Of a stretch of 64,000 bases of DNA, positions 7,781 through 16,008 are shown in pieces (the first letter of the stretch is position 1; each line of letters opens with the position of its first letter). The stretch is from Eubacterium sp. (GTDB taxonomy: Bacteria; Bacillota; Clostridia; Peptostreptococcales; Anaerovoracaceae): the NCBI GenBank assembly GCA_021769965.1, contig JAETRU010000008.1, positions 1-64,000 on the forward strand, in the 5' to 3' direction. The notes under the pieces are model-generated. The model had not been told where the DNA came from, did no database searches, and worked only from the letters and a program-made list of their open reading frames with translations. The position numbers and the translations under genes were made by a program.

Positions 7781-8701
7781 ATGATCTTCAACATTCAGAA
7801 GTGTTCGATCCATGATGGAGACGGCTTGAGAACACTGGTATTTTTCAAGGGCTGCCCGCTGCAGTGCAAGTGGTGCGCCAATCCGGAATCTCAAAGCTAC
7901 CGGCAGGAGATCATGGAGTCGCCGGTCCGGTGCATCGGATGCGGCGCCTGCAGGACAGTCTGTCCGGAGGGAGCCATAAAAGATGACGGCACCATTGACA
8001 GGGAACGCTGCACCAGCTGTTTTAAATGTATAGATGTCTGCTACGCGGAATCCAAGCGGATAGCGGGGAAGGATTACACCACCGCAGAGCTGTATCACGA
8101 GATCCAGAAGGACAAGAACTTCTACAGCCGGTATGGAGGCGGCGTGACGTTCTCAGGCGGAGAGCCTCTGACCCACGGATCCTATCTCCGGGATATCGCC
8201 AGGATGTGCCAAGACCATGGCATCCATGTGATGGTGGAGAGCTGCGGATATGCAAGGTATGAGGACTTCGAGATGGCTCTGCCGTATATCGACGCCATGT
8301 TCATGGACATCAAGCACATGGATCCGGCGCGGCACAGAGAACTGACCGGCGCGGACAATGCTTTGATCCTGGAGAATGTGAAGCGCATCGCGGCTTATGG
8401 CATTCCGATCACAGTGCGCACGCCTGTCATTCCGGGATATACTGATGATCCTGAGAACATCAAAGCTGTCGCCGCTTTCATCGCGGAGGTGCCGGGCGTC
8501 AGGGAGTATGAACTGCTGGCTTATCACGATTTCGGAAAGGCCAAATACAAAGCGCTGGGGAGAGCCTACGATCTGGAACAGGTCAGGCCGCCGGCCGATG
8601 AGACAATGAATGAACTGGTGCGCAGCGCCAATCAGATATTGAATAAAACCGGAAAAGAGTGTTTTTGGACTAAGAATAATAAAAGGGAGGTAGTCAAATG
8701 A
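7781..8701 (+). CDS. Glycyl-radical enzyme activating protein (radical SAM)
   Basis: This 306-residue activase installs the glycyl radical on GRE1. The radical-SAM cluster cysteines are C25, C29 and C32 (KGCPLQCKWC). They are followed by a ferredoxin-like insert with two further [4Fe-4S] sites (CIGCGACRTVCPEG and CTSCFKCIDVC), the layout of activases of dehydratase/lyase GREs rather than of pyruvate formate-lyase. The GGE motif (TFSGGEPL) follows. The ATG at 7781 has GAGGAGGT 8 nt upstream and sits just after the sigma-54 promoter; the longer frame from 7568 crosses that promoter. Its stop overlaps the ATG of GRE1 (ATGA), so translation is coupled. Confidence 0.95.
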   Translation: MIFNIQKCSIHDGDGLRTLVFFKGCPLQCKWCANPESQSYRQEIMESPVRCIGCGACRTVCPEGAIKDDGTIDRERCTSCFKCIDVCYAESKRIAGKDYTTAELYHEIQKDKNFYSRYGGGVTFSGGEPLTHGSYLRDIARMCQDHGIHVMVESCGYARYEDFEMALPYIDAMFMDIKHMDPARHRELTGADNALILENVKRIAAYGIPITVRTPVIPGYTDDPENIKAVAAFIAEVPGVREYELLAYHDFGKAKYKALGRAYDLEQVRPPADETMNELVRSANQILNKTGKECFWTKNNKREVVK

Positions 8702-11055
8702 TTTCTGAAAGAATCGTTAAATTAAGTGAGAAGGTAAGAGATACGCCGGTCACCATCTGTCTGGACCGGGCAAGACTGATTACAGAGTTTTATAGTCAGC
8801 CGTCCATGGAGCCGTTCATGATCCGCCGGGCAAAGTCCTTCGCATATATACTGGATAATAAGAAGATCTTTATCGAGGACGAATCTGTTCTTGCCGGACA
8901 TCTTGCTTCCATGTTCCACGGCGCGCCGCTGTATCCGGACATGACCGCATGGCTTCGGGACGATCTGGAAGAACTGGATACGAGAAAGTCGGACAACCTG
9001 CGGTTCCTGCCGGGCGAGAAAGATGAACTGAGAGAGATCGTAAAGAAGTGGGAAGGAAGGACCTTCGGCGATCTGACTGCCGCGCTGTCTGAAGAAGACA
9101 TCGATACCATGGTAGATATCGGTGTATTCACAAAGGGCGTTTCTAACAAATCCACTATGAACCACGCGCCGTTTTACGACGAGATGGTGACCAGAGGCTA
9201 CAGATATTACATCGACCAGTGCAAAGCCAATATCGCTGCCATTGACCACACGGATATCGACAAGCTGGAAAGCCGCTATACCTGGGAAGCCATGATCATC
9301 GTCATGGAAGCTATCATCCGCTTTGCGCACAGATATGCGGATCTGGCAGAGCAGATGGCGGCAGAATGTGCAGATGAAGAGAGAAAGGCACAGCTGCTGG
9401 TCATGGCGGAAAACTGCCGCACAGTTCCGGAAAACGCTCCGCGGAATTTCCATCAGGCCGTGCAGTTTGTATGGTTTACCCACCTGGCGATCCAGATGGA
9501 ATACAACAGCAACGATAACTGTCTGGGAAGATTTGACCAGTACATGTATCCGTTCTACGAGAAGGATCTGGCTGACGGTGTCAGTGAAGCGTTTATCGCG
9601 GACCTGATCCATGAGTTCAAGCTGAAGATCGCGGAGCTGTGGGAGGTACGTACGACCAGAGAATCCATCGCTTATCCGGGATGTCCGCTGTGGATCCATA
9701 TGATGATCGGCGGCGTGCTGCCGGATGGCTCAGACGGATGCAATGATCTGACCAGACTGATCCTCCACTGCATGGAGGACCTGCAGACAAAAGAACCTTG
9801 CGTATCCTTCCGTTATCATGACAACGTAGATGAAGAGACCTTCCGGCTGGCACTGGCGGTAGCAAGAAAGGGCGGAAGCCATCCTGCGTTCTTTAACGAC
9901 AGCACCAATATCGCGCACTGCCTGAGTCTGGGACATACTCTGGAGGAGGCCAGAAACTGGGGCATCTGCGGCTGTATTGAGCCGAGCGTGCCGGGAATGA
10001 CGGACTTCCAGTCCAACGCGGGATACTTCAATCCGAGCAAGGTCTTTGAGATCACCCTGCACAACGGTGTGGATCCGCTGACAGGTAAACAGATCGGCCC
10101 TGCGACCGGGGACGTGAGAGACTTTACATCCGTTCAGCAGATCATGGACGCTTACGCTGTTCAGCAGGACTTCTTCATAGATAAATTCGTTACCCTCTTT
10201 GACAGAATCGTATCCTGCCACGCATGGACGGCGCCGACGATCACCGGTTCCTGCTTCACCCGCGGCTGCATCGAAAAGGGAAGAGTCCTCCAGCGCAAGG
10301 GAGCGGATCACAGATATTCCGCCATTGCCGTTACAGGAGTAGCAAATATCGCAGACTCCCTGGCAGCCATTGACGAGTGTGTATTTAACAAAGGCTATCT
10401 GACCATGAGCGAACTGATGGATCTGATCGACTCCGACTTTGAGGGTAAAGAAAACATGCGTCAGCTGCTGATCAACAAGGCGCCGAAATACGGAAACGAT
10501 ATCGAATCCGTAGACGAGTACGCCCACTGGCTGTCCAAGCTCTGCAACGATCAGATCACCAAGCATGTGGACGGCAGAGACGCGCAGTATACCATGGTTA
10601 TTTCCACACAGTCCTACAACGTGGTGCTGGGTCAGCTGATCGGCGCGCTGCCTGATGGAAGAAAGGCACATACTGCTCTGGCTGACAACGCGTCTCCGAT
10701 GATCGGAATGGACACGAACGGCCCGACCGCTGTTATGAAATCTCTGGGACATATTGATCCGATGCTGGCGCAGAGCGGTATCCTGGTCAATCAGAGATTT
10801 GATCCGGCAGTAGTAAAGGGAGAAAAAGGGCTGGAGATCATTGAAACCGTGATCCGGACTTATTTTGACGAGGAGCATGGACAGCATATCCAGCTGAACG
10901 TGGTCGACGATGAGACCCTGCGGGCAGCCCAGAAGGAGCCGCAGAAATATCGTAACGTACTGGTGCGTGTAGCGGGTTATTCCGCCTACTTTGTAGATCT
11001 GGAAAGAGATATTCAGGATAACATCATTGCGAGAACTGTGCAGCAGTCGCTGTAA
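8698..11055 (+). CDS. Glycyl radical enzyme GRE1 (possible C-N lyase/eliminase)
   Basis: This 785-residue enzyme belongs to the PFL-like glycyl radical superfamily. The thiyl radical cysteine is C426 in GCIEP, with E428 as the probable general base of 1,2-eliminases. The glycyl radical is G760 in RVAGYSAYF, 25 residues from the C-terminus. GCxEP is the motif of eliminases such as glycerol dehydratase and choline lyase, whereas the C. difficile hydroxyproline dehydratase HypD, as I recall it, has GCVETG. The segment near residues 155-165 (KSTMNHAPFYDEM) departs from the GHxxPDY motif seen in GRE2. Placed between its activase and MutL/mutase/OrtAB, it probably makes a 2-amino-oxo acid. One candidate is the trans-4-hydroxy-D-proline C-N lyase (HplG) role; another is a lyase for a C6 hydroxy-amino acid. 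The substrate is not established. Confidence 0.9.
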   Translation: MISERIVKLSEKVRDTPVTICLDRARLITEFYSQPSMEPFMIRRAKSFAYILDNKKIFIEDESVLAGHLASMFHGAPLYPDMTAWLRDDLEELDTRKSDNLRFLPGEKDELREIVKKWEGRTFGDLTAALSEEDIDTMVDIGVFTKGVSNKSTMNHAPFYDEMVTRGYRYYIDQCKANIAAIDHTDIDKLESRYTWEAMIIVMEAIIRFAHRYADLAEQMAAECADEERKAQLLVMAENCRTVPENAPRNFHQAVQFVWFTHLAIQMEYNSNDNCLGRFDQYMYPFYEKDLADGVSEAFIADLIHEFKLKIAELWEVRTTRESIAYPGCPLWIHMMIGGVLPDGSDGCNDLTRLILHCMEDLQTKEPCVSFRYHDNVDEETFRLALAVARKGGSHPAFFNDSTNIAHCLSLGHTLEEARNWGICGCIEPSVPGMTDFQSNAGYFNPSKVFEITLHNGVDPLTGKQIGPATGDVRDFTSVQQIMDAYAVQQDFFIDKFVTLFDRIVSCHAWTAPTITGSCFTRGCIEKGRVLQRKGADHRYSAIAVTGVANIADSLAAIDECVFNKGYLTMSELMDLIDSDFEGKENMRQLLINKAPKYGNDIESVDEYAHWLSKLCNDQITKHVDGRDAQYTMVISTQSYNVVLGQLIGALPDGRKAHTALADNASPMIGMDTNGPTAVMKSLGHIDPMLAQSGILVNQRFDPAVVKGEKGLEIIETVIRTYFDEEHGQHIQLNVVDDETLRAAQKEPQKYRNVLVRVAGYSAYFVDLERDIQDNIIARTVQQSL

Positions 11056-11073
11056 GAAAAGGAGATGAACGGG

Positions 11074-12456
11074 GTGGACTTTGCGGTTTTGGTGGACTTT
11101 GGAAGCACCTATACAAAGGTAGTCTGCGTGGATCTGCAGGCGCGCAGGATCGTACTTACAGATAAGTTCCCCTCCACGGTGCATGTGGACGCAGGCATAG
11201 GTCTGTCTAAGTGCTTTGAGGCAGCCAGATCCGTCATCGGCGGCGCTGCCTTTGACAGGGCGCTGAAGCTGGCCACCAGCAGCGCGGCAGGGGGACTGCG
11301 GATGGCCGTGGTGGGTCTGACGGAGTCTTTGAGCATCGAGGCAGGCCGCAACGCCAGCTTCAGCGCTGGAGGCAAATTGATGTACTGTCAGGCCGGACTT
11401 TTAACAGAGGAAGACGTGAAGGATCTGGAAAAGGCCGGGGCTGAGATCCTGCTTCTGTGCGGCGGATACGAAGGCGGAAACACCAGATCTCTCCTTCATA
11501 ACGCCAGCATGATCAGCAGAAGCAGTCTGACCATTCCCGTCATTTACGCGGGAAATTCCGCGGTGGCGAAGGAAGTGCGCTGGATGTTTAAAAGCAGCGG
11601 CAAGGAATGCTTCCTGGCAGAGAACATCATTCCGGACGTGGGCATGCTGAATATCGGGCCTACGGCGGAGATCATCCGGAATCTCTTTATGAACAGGATC
11701 ACCAATATGAAGGGTGTGGGAAAGGTTCAGGCACGTATGGACGGACCTATTATCCCAACGCCGGCGGCGGTCCTGGCAGCGGGCAGTCTGCTGCAGCGCG
11801 GCACAGCCGCGGAAGCGGGCCTGGGTCCGTTTATGATGGCGGACGTGGGCGGCGCGACCACAGACATTTACTCATATATCGAAAATGAAAGTTTTTCAGG
11901 GGCTAAATTTATAGGATCGCCGGAGCCGTCCGCAAAGAGAACGGTGGAAGGCGACATGGGCATGCGGGAGTCGTCCATATGTCTGGTGAAAGAGGCCGGC
12001 GAAAAGAATTTTGCGCAAACGTGCGGTATAACAGAAGCCGCTCTGCGTGACGCGATACAGACAAGGATCAGCGCGACGGCATATATTGCTGATGATGCGC
12101 TGCAGAAGCAGATCGACCGTCAGATCGCCTGTGCAGCGGTGCGCATTTCCGCGAGGAGACATGCGGGAACGGTGACCAGAGAATTCAGAGGCGGATGCCG
12201 TCTGGTACAGAGAGGCAAGAATCTGACCGGTGTGAAGACCATCGTAGGCACCGGAGGCATTCTGGTCAATGAGGCAGATCCGAAAGCTGTATTGAGCTGC
12301 GCGGCGGCGGAACCGTCGGAACAGGGACAGGTGCTGCTTCCGGAAAAAATGGACATTTTGACAGACAGGGATTATGTTCTCTTTGCCGCGGGACTGTTAT
12401 GCGAGCGGCACGAGGATGCAGCTCTGGCGATCATGAAGCAGAGTCTGGGCATATGA
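11074..12456 (+). CDS. MutL/GlmL-type reactivating ATPase for a B12 mutase
   Basis: This 460-residue protein has the actin/Hsp70-like ATPase signature of the MutL (GlmL) family: VDFGSTYTKVV at the N-terminus, LLLCGGYEGGN, FMMADVGGATTDIYSY in the middle and GTGGILV near the end. MutL proteins accompany glutamate mutase and ornithine 4,5-aminomutase and are thought to exchange damaged cobalamin. I chose GTG at 11074 because GGAG (11061-11064) lies 9 nt upstream; the ATG at 11065 touches that site. The name MutL here is unrelated to mismatch repair. Its place directly before the mutase gene supports the B12 dependence of that gene. Confidence 0.85.
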   Translation: MDFAVLVDFGSTYTKVVCVDLQARRIVLTDKFPSTVHVDAGIGLSKCFEAARSVIGGAAFDRALKLATSSAAGGLRMAVVGLTESLSIEAGRNASFSAGGKLMYCQAGLLTEEDVKDLEKAGAEILLLCGGYEGGNTRSLLHNASMISRSSLTIPVIYAGNSAVAKEVRWMFKSSGKECFLAENIIPDVGMLNIGPTAEIIRNLFMNRITNMKGVGKVQARMDGPIIPTPAAVLAAGSLLQRGTAAEAGLGPFMMADVGGATTDIYSYIENESFSGAKFIGSPEPSAKRTVEGDMGMRESSICLVKEAGEKNFAQTCGITEAALRDAIQTRISATAYIADDALQKQIDRQIACAAVRISARRHAGTVTREFRGGCRLVQRGKNLTGVKTIVGTGGILVNEADPKAVLSCAAAEPSEQGQVLLPEKMDILTDRDYVLFAAGLLCERHEDAALAIMKQSLGI

Positions 12457-12491
12457 TACGGGATGTAACGCAGAAGGAAGGATTATTTTGC

Positions 12492-14261
12492 ATGGATATT
12501 CAAATCAACAGAAGATTTAATGAAAAAGAACTGCCTGATATGAAGACGATCAAAGATGAAGCAAAGAAGATCGCCTCAGGCATTACCATCGGGGAAACGC
12601 TGTTCATGAAGAAGTACGGCGTCAGGTCCGAAGCGGAGTACAAACGCAGGATGATGAAGGAAGGCAGGATCATGAAGCACTCCGTCATCGGCTGGAACTC
12701 CTGGTCTGTAACGGCGGAAGGCATCAGAAAAGTCTACGACAGCCTGACGGAGGCCGGATCCTCTATCGACCGGCTGGGTATCTGCTGTGACTGGATCATG
12801 GGCGTGCCGGAGCAGTACCGGGATAAATTCCAGGCAGGAGGCAGTCTGATCTTCCATTCCCAGGAAGAGTGGAACGCCATCGGTCAGGTGGTTCCGGTCA
12901 ATCCGCATCTGGGAGATCACATGATCGGTTCCTTAAACGGCGTGGAAAACGTGACCTACGGATTGAAGGCCGGCGTGACCACCATTGGAAATCTGGCCCA
13001 GTATTTCACCTACGAATATCCGGGCCTTGACATGGAAGCCTACCGCACAGAGGATTATATCAAAGCCATGGCCGTCATGGGAGAATTCAAAGATCAGGGC
13101 GTCTGCATGCACTGCAACCTGGACGACGGTTATGGCGCGCAGTTCCACGACGTGGCGAATCTGCTGGGCTGGGCCAAGCTGGAAAGATATATAGCAGAGG
13201 AACTGATGGGTGGCAGAGTGGCCCACTGCTATGGAAACCTGTTCAGCGATTCCATGCTTCGCGTGGTATTCAACCGGGCCATCAGCATGATCGACAAATA
13301 TCATACGCCGGGGACCTTTGTCAACGGCAATACCATAGATTACGGGTTCAGTCTGCCGAGAAACTACGCGGCGCTGTGCTCATACGCTCTGGCAGACGCG
13401 GCCTGTCAGCTGACTTATCCGACAGGTTATGCCGTAGCGCCGGTACCGTTTACAGAAGCGATCCGCATTCCGACGCCAGAGGAGATCGTAGAGGGCCAGC
13501 TGACCATGGATATGGTCATCGAGAAAGCGCCGTATTATGCGAGATATATGGATTGGGACAAGATCAACGCTGACGCGGAGCTTCTGACAGCCGGAGCGAA
13601 TATCTTCTTCGAACGGGTCATCAACGCGCTGGACGATCTGGGCGTTGATATTGAACACGCCGGAGAGATCGCGGCGGTGGTCAAGGCCATAGGTCCTGAG
13701 CAGCTGGAAACAGCCTTCGGCGCGGGACGCCGCGATCAGGACGCGATGCGCGGCAGAGTGCCTGTCCGTCCGACCAGTATCGTGCAGACTATCAATAAGA
13801 TCAGAGATGACGCCCTGGCGAAGATCAATGTGGAAAACGCCGGCCCGCTGGAAGGCATCAACGTGGTCGTAGGTTCCACAGACGTTCATGAATTCGGCAA
13901 GGAAGTCATAAAGAATGTGGTCAAAAAAGCGGGCGCGACAGTCTTTGACCTGGGTACCACGGTGTCTGTCGCCGAGGTCGCGGACACGCTCATAGAGACA
14001 GGAAGCAATATCGTCTGCATGAGCACCTATAACGGCATGGCTTACAGCTTTGCCAGAGACCTTTTGACCAGTCTGAAAGAAAAGGGGATGGAAGGCGTTC
14101 ATGTGCTGATGGGCGGCAGACTCAACGAGCCGCTGGACGGCAGCGATGTGCCTGTCGACTGCACCGGCAGGATGAAAGACATGGGCATTAATGTAGATAA
14201 TGATGTAGATTCCATCGTGGGAACGATCGCAGAGTTTGCCAGGATGGATCAGGAAAAATAA
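12492..14261 (+). CDS. Single-chain adenosylcobalamin-dependent mutase, GlmE-like domain fused to B12-binding domain
   Basis: This protein has 589 residues. The first ~450 resemble the barrel (E) subunit of glutamate mutase, with matches such as EAIRIPTPEE and a repeated GxxGVxT/GNL pattern. Residues from ~455 to the end form a Rossmann-like B12-binding domain with a complete base-off motif DVHEFG (D464, H466, G469), then STYNG and LMGGRLNE at the usual second and third loops. In known glutamate mutase these are two proteins, GlmE and GlmS; here they are one chain. I see no PLP-lysine domain like that of OraE, so it is more likely a carbon-skeleton mutase than an aminomutase. ATG 12492 follows AAGGAAGGA. 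MutL upstream and ortA 21 bp downstream suggest it makes an OrtAB substrate. Substrate unknown. Confidence 0.8.
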   Translation: MDIQINRRFNEKELPDMKTIKDEAKKIASGITIGETLFMKKYGVRSEAEYKRRMMKEGRIMKHSVIGWNSWSVTAEGIRKVYDSLTEAGSSIDRLGICCDWIMGVPEQYRDKFQAGGSLIFHSQEEWNAIGQVVPVNPHLGDHMIGSLNGVENVTYGLKAGVTTIGNLAQYFTYEYPGLDMEAYRTEDYIKAMAVMGEFKDQGVCMHCNLDDGYGAQFHDVANLLGWAKLERYIAEELMGGRVAHCYGNLFSDSMLRVVFNRAISMIDKYHTPGTFVNGNTIDYGFSLPRNYAALCSYALADAACQLTYPTGYAVAPVPFTEAIRIPTPEEIVEGQLTMDMVIEKAPYYARYMDWDKINADAELLTAGANIFFERVINALDDLGVDIEHAGEIAAVVKAIGPEQLETAFGAGRRDQDAMRGRVPVRPTSIVQTINKIRDDALAKINVENAGPLEGINVVVGSTDVHEFGKEVIKNVVKKAGATVFDLGTTVSVAEVADTLIETGSNIVCMSTYNGMAYSFARDLLTSLKEKGMEGVHVLMGGRLNEPLDGSDVPVDCTGRMKDMGINVDNDVDSIVGTIAEFARMDQEK

Positions 14262-14282
14262 AGAATAAAGGAGATAGTTAAA

Positions 14283-14585
14283 ATGGCTAAGAAAGGCGAT
14301 TGGGTTCGCATTCACTCTGTAGTTCTGAAAGCAGAGGAAAGAACCGCCAAACTGCCGGAGGATACGCAGAAGTGCGACCTGCAGCAGTGGACAAAGGGAA
14401 CTCTGCTGGATGAGACGGCAGAGATCGGTGACGAAGTGACAGTAGAGACTGCCGTGGGCAGAGTGGTAAAGGGATCCCTGCTGGAGGTCGGTCCGTATTA
14501 TACCCACAGTTACGGCAAGTTTGTTCCAGAGATCATAGAGATCGACAAGCAGCTGAGAGAGATTATGTTTGGAGGTGACAACTGA
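14283..14585 (+). CDS. ortA: 2-amino-4-oxopentanoate thiolase, subunit OrtA
   Basis: This 100-residue protein matches OrtA of the oxidative ornithine pathway: MAKKGDWVRIHSVVL at the start, a barrel-like core with WTKGTLLDETAEIGD and ETAVGRVVKGSL, and the end LEVGPYYTHSYGKFVPEI. OrtA and OrtB together cleave 2-amino-4-oxopentanoate with CoA to acetyl-CoA and alanine. Its TGA overlaps the ATG of ortB by one base. No ornithine aminomutase oraS/oraE and no 2,4-diaminopentanoate dehydrogenase gene lies nearby, so the substrate must arrive by another route, presumably a GRE. Confidence 0.9.
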   Translation: MAKKGDWVRIHSVVLKAEERTAKLPEDTQKCDLQQWTKGTLLDETAEIGDEVTVETAVGRVVKGSLLEVGPYYTHSYGKFVPEIIEIDKQLREIMFGGDN

Positions 14586-15997
14586 TGGCTTTAGCAAAAG
14601 ATTATGATTCCGTCATGGCAAGATCAAATGACATCAACCGGAAGGCGCTGGGTATCGACTACAACGAATTTGAGTCCGGTTCTGTAGCTTTTGATTATGA
14701 AGGCCTCATGGCGAAGACAGGATATACAGTGGAAGAAGTTGCGAAGATCCAGTCCAGAACGGCTGTAGGCAATACGCCTCTGATCGAGCTGCGCAATCTG
14801 ACAGCGCTGGCCAGAAAATGCGCGCCGGCCGGCAAAGGCGCCAGAATCTTCGCGAAGGACGAGGCAGCCAACGCTTCCGGAAGCTTTAAGGCGAGAAGAG
14901 CGGCCTGCGCCGTTGCTCACGCGAAAAAGCTGGGCTACAAGGGCGTTATGGCGGCTACCTCAGGAAACTACGGCGCCGCGGTAGCTTCTCAGGCGGCAAT
15001 GCAGGGTCTTAAGTGCATTGTAGTACAGGAATGCTACGATTCCAAGGGTGTAGGCCAGCCTGAGATCGTAGAAAAGGCAAGAAAGTGTGAAGCTTACGGC
15101 GCGGAAGTCGTACAGCTGACGGTAGGACCTGAACTGTTCTATTCTTTCCTGTCCATTCTGGAGGATACGGGATATTTCAACGCTTCTCTGTACTCTCCGT
15201 TCGGTATCGCCGGCGTAGAGACATTGGGCTATGAGATCGCGCACCAGTGCAGAGAACTGACCGGAAAGAACCCGGACGCAGTGGTATGCACGACTGCAGG
15301 CGGCGGCATGATCACAGGCACGGCAAGAGGCCTGATCAAAGCCGGCGCTGAGGATACGGAGATCATCGCCGCGTCCATCGACCTGACCGGTCTGCATATG
15401 GCGTCTGATACACAGTTCAATAAGAAGTCCTGCACCACAGGACATACAGGATTCGGCGTGCCTCACGCTACAGGACCGGATCATTCCGACACCCCGCGCA
15501 GCGCGGCCAGAATCTTAAGATACGCGGATAAATATGTGACTGTGACCCAGGGCGAGGTCATGTATATGACAGAAGCTCTGGCAAATCTGGAGGGACTCGA
15601 GAGAGGTCCTGCCGGAAATACAGCTCTTGCCGCGGCGTTCTCTCTGGCACAGGAAATGCCGGAAGACGCAGTGATCGTCATCAGTGAGACTGAGTACACC
15701 GGCGCAGGCAAGCACATCCAGCCGCAGCTTTCTTTTGCCAGAGATAACGGCATCGAGATCCGCTTTGGAAATCCGGCAGAGGAAGACCACCCGGGTGAAA
15801 ATATCATCCTGCCGGCAGATCCGGGCATGATCCGGCACAAGGTCGCCGACATCAACCATTTCAGACAGTCCATGATCAAAAGAGCCTGCAGAGAGGCTGG
15901 CGTGGCGCCGGAGAATCTGACAGCGGAGGATCTGGTATATCTGGCAGAGGAAACAAAGACTGACGAAGACTTTGTAAAACAGACGCTGGGATTATAG
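14585..15997 (+). CDS. ortB: 2-amino-4-oxopentanoate thiolase, PLP subunit OrtB
   Basis: This 470-residue fold-type II PLP enzyme belongs to the threonine synthase-like branch. The Schiff-base lysine is K102 in NASGSFKARRA. Other PLP contacts are the ATSGNYGAAVAS loop and the glycine-rich CTTAGGGMITGTA. Length and order after ortA match the known ortAB pair. The enzyme releases alanine and acetyl-CoA by thiolysis of 2-amino-4-oxopentanoate; a 3-methyl homologue would give 2-aminobutyrate instead. Acetyl-CoA can then yield ATP through acetate kinase, so this is the energy-yielding step of the operon. Confidence 0.93.
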   Translation: MALAKDYDSVMARSNDINRKALGIDYNEFESGSVAFDYEGLMAKTGYTVEEVAKIQSRTAVGNTPLIELRNLTALARKCAPAGKGARIFAKDEAANASGSFKARRAACAVAHAKKLGYKGVMAATSGNYGAAVASQAAMQGLKCIVVQECYDSKGVGQPEIVEKARKCEAYGAEVVQLTVGPELFYSFLSILEDTGYFNASLYSPFGIAGVETLGYEIAHQCRELTGKNPDAVVCTTAGGGMITGTARGLIKAGAEDTEIIAASIDLTGLHMASDTQFNKKSCTTGHTGFGVPHATGPDHSDTPRSAARILRYADKYVTVTQGEVMYMTEALANLEGLERGPAGNTALAAAFSLAQEMPEDAVIVISETEYTGAGKHIQPQLSFARDNGIEIRFGNPAEEDHPGENIILPADPGMIRHKVADINHFRQSMIKRACREAGVAPENLTAEDLVYLAEETKTDEDFVKQTLGL

Positions 15998-16008
15998 GAG
16001 GAGAAATC

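Noticed and set aside
8698-11055. Assigning GRE1 as HypD (hydroxyproline dehydratase)
   Set aside because: The cysteine motif is GCIEP, not GCVETG as I recall for HypD, and OrtAB rather than a proline reductase set is nearby.
12492-14261. Assigning the mutase as ornithine 4,5-aminomutase OraE
   Set aside because: No OraS gene, no PLP domain and no 2,4-diaminopentanoate dehydrogenase; the barrel part resembles GlmE instead.
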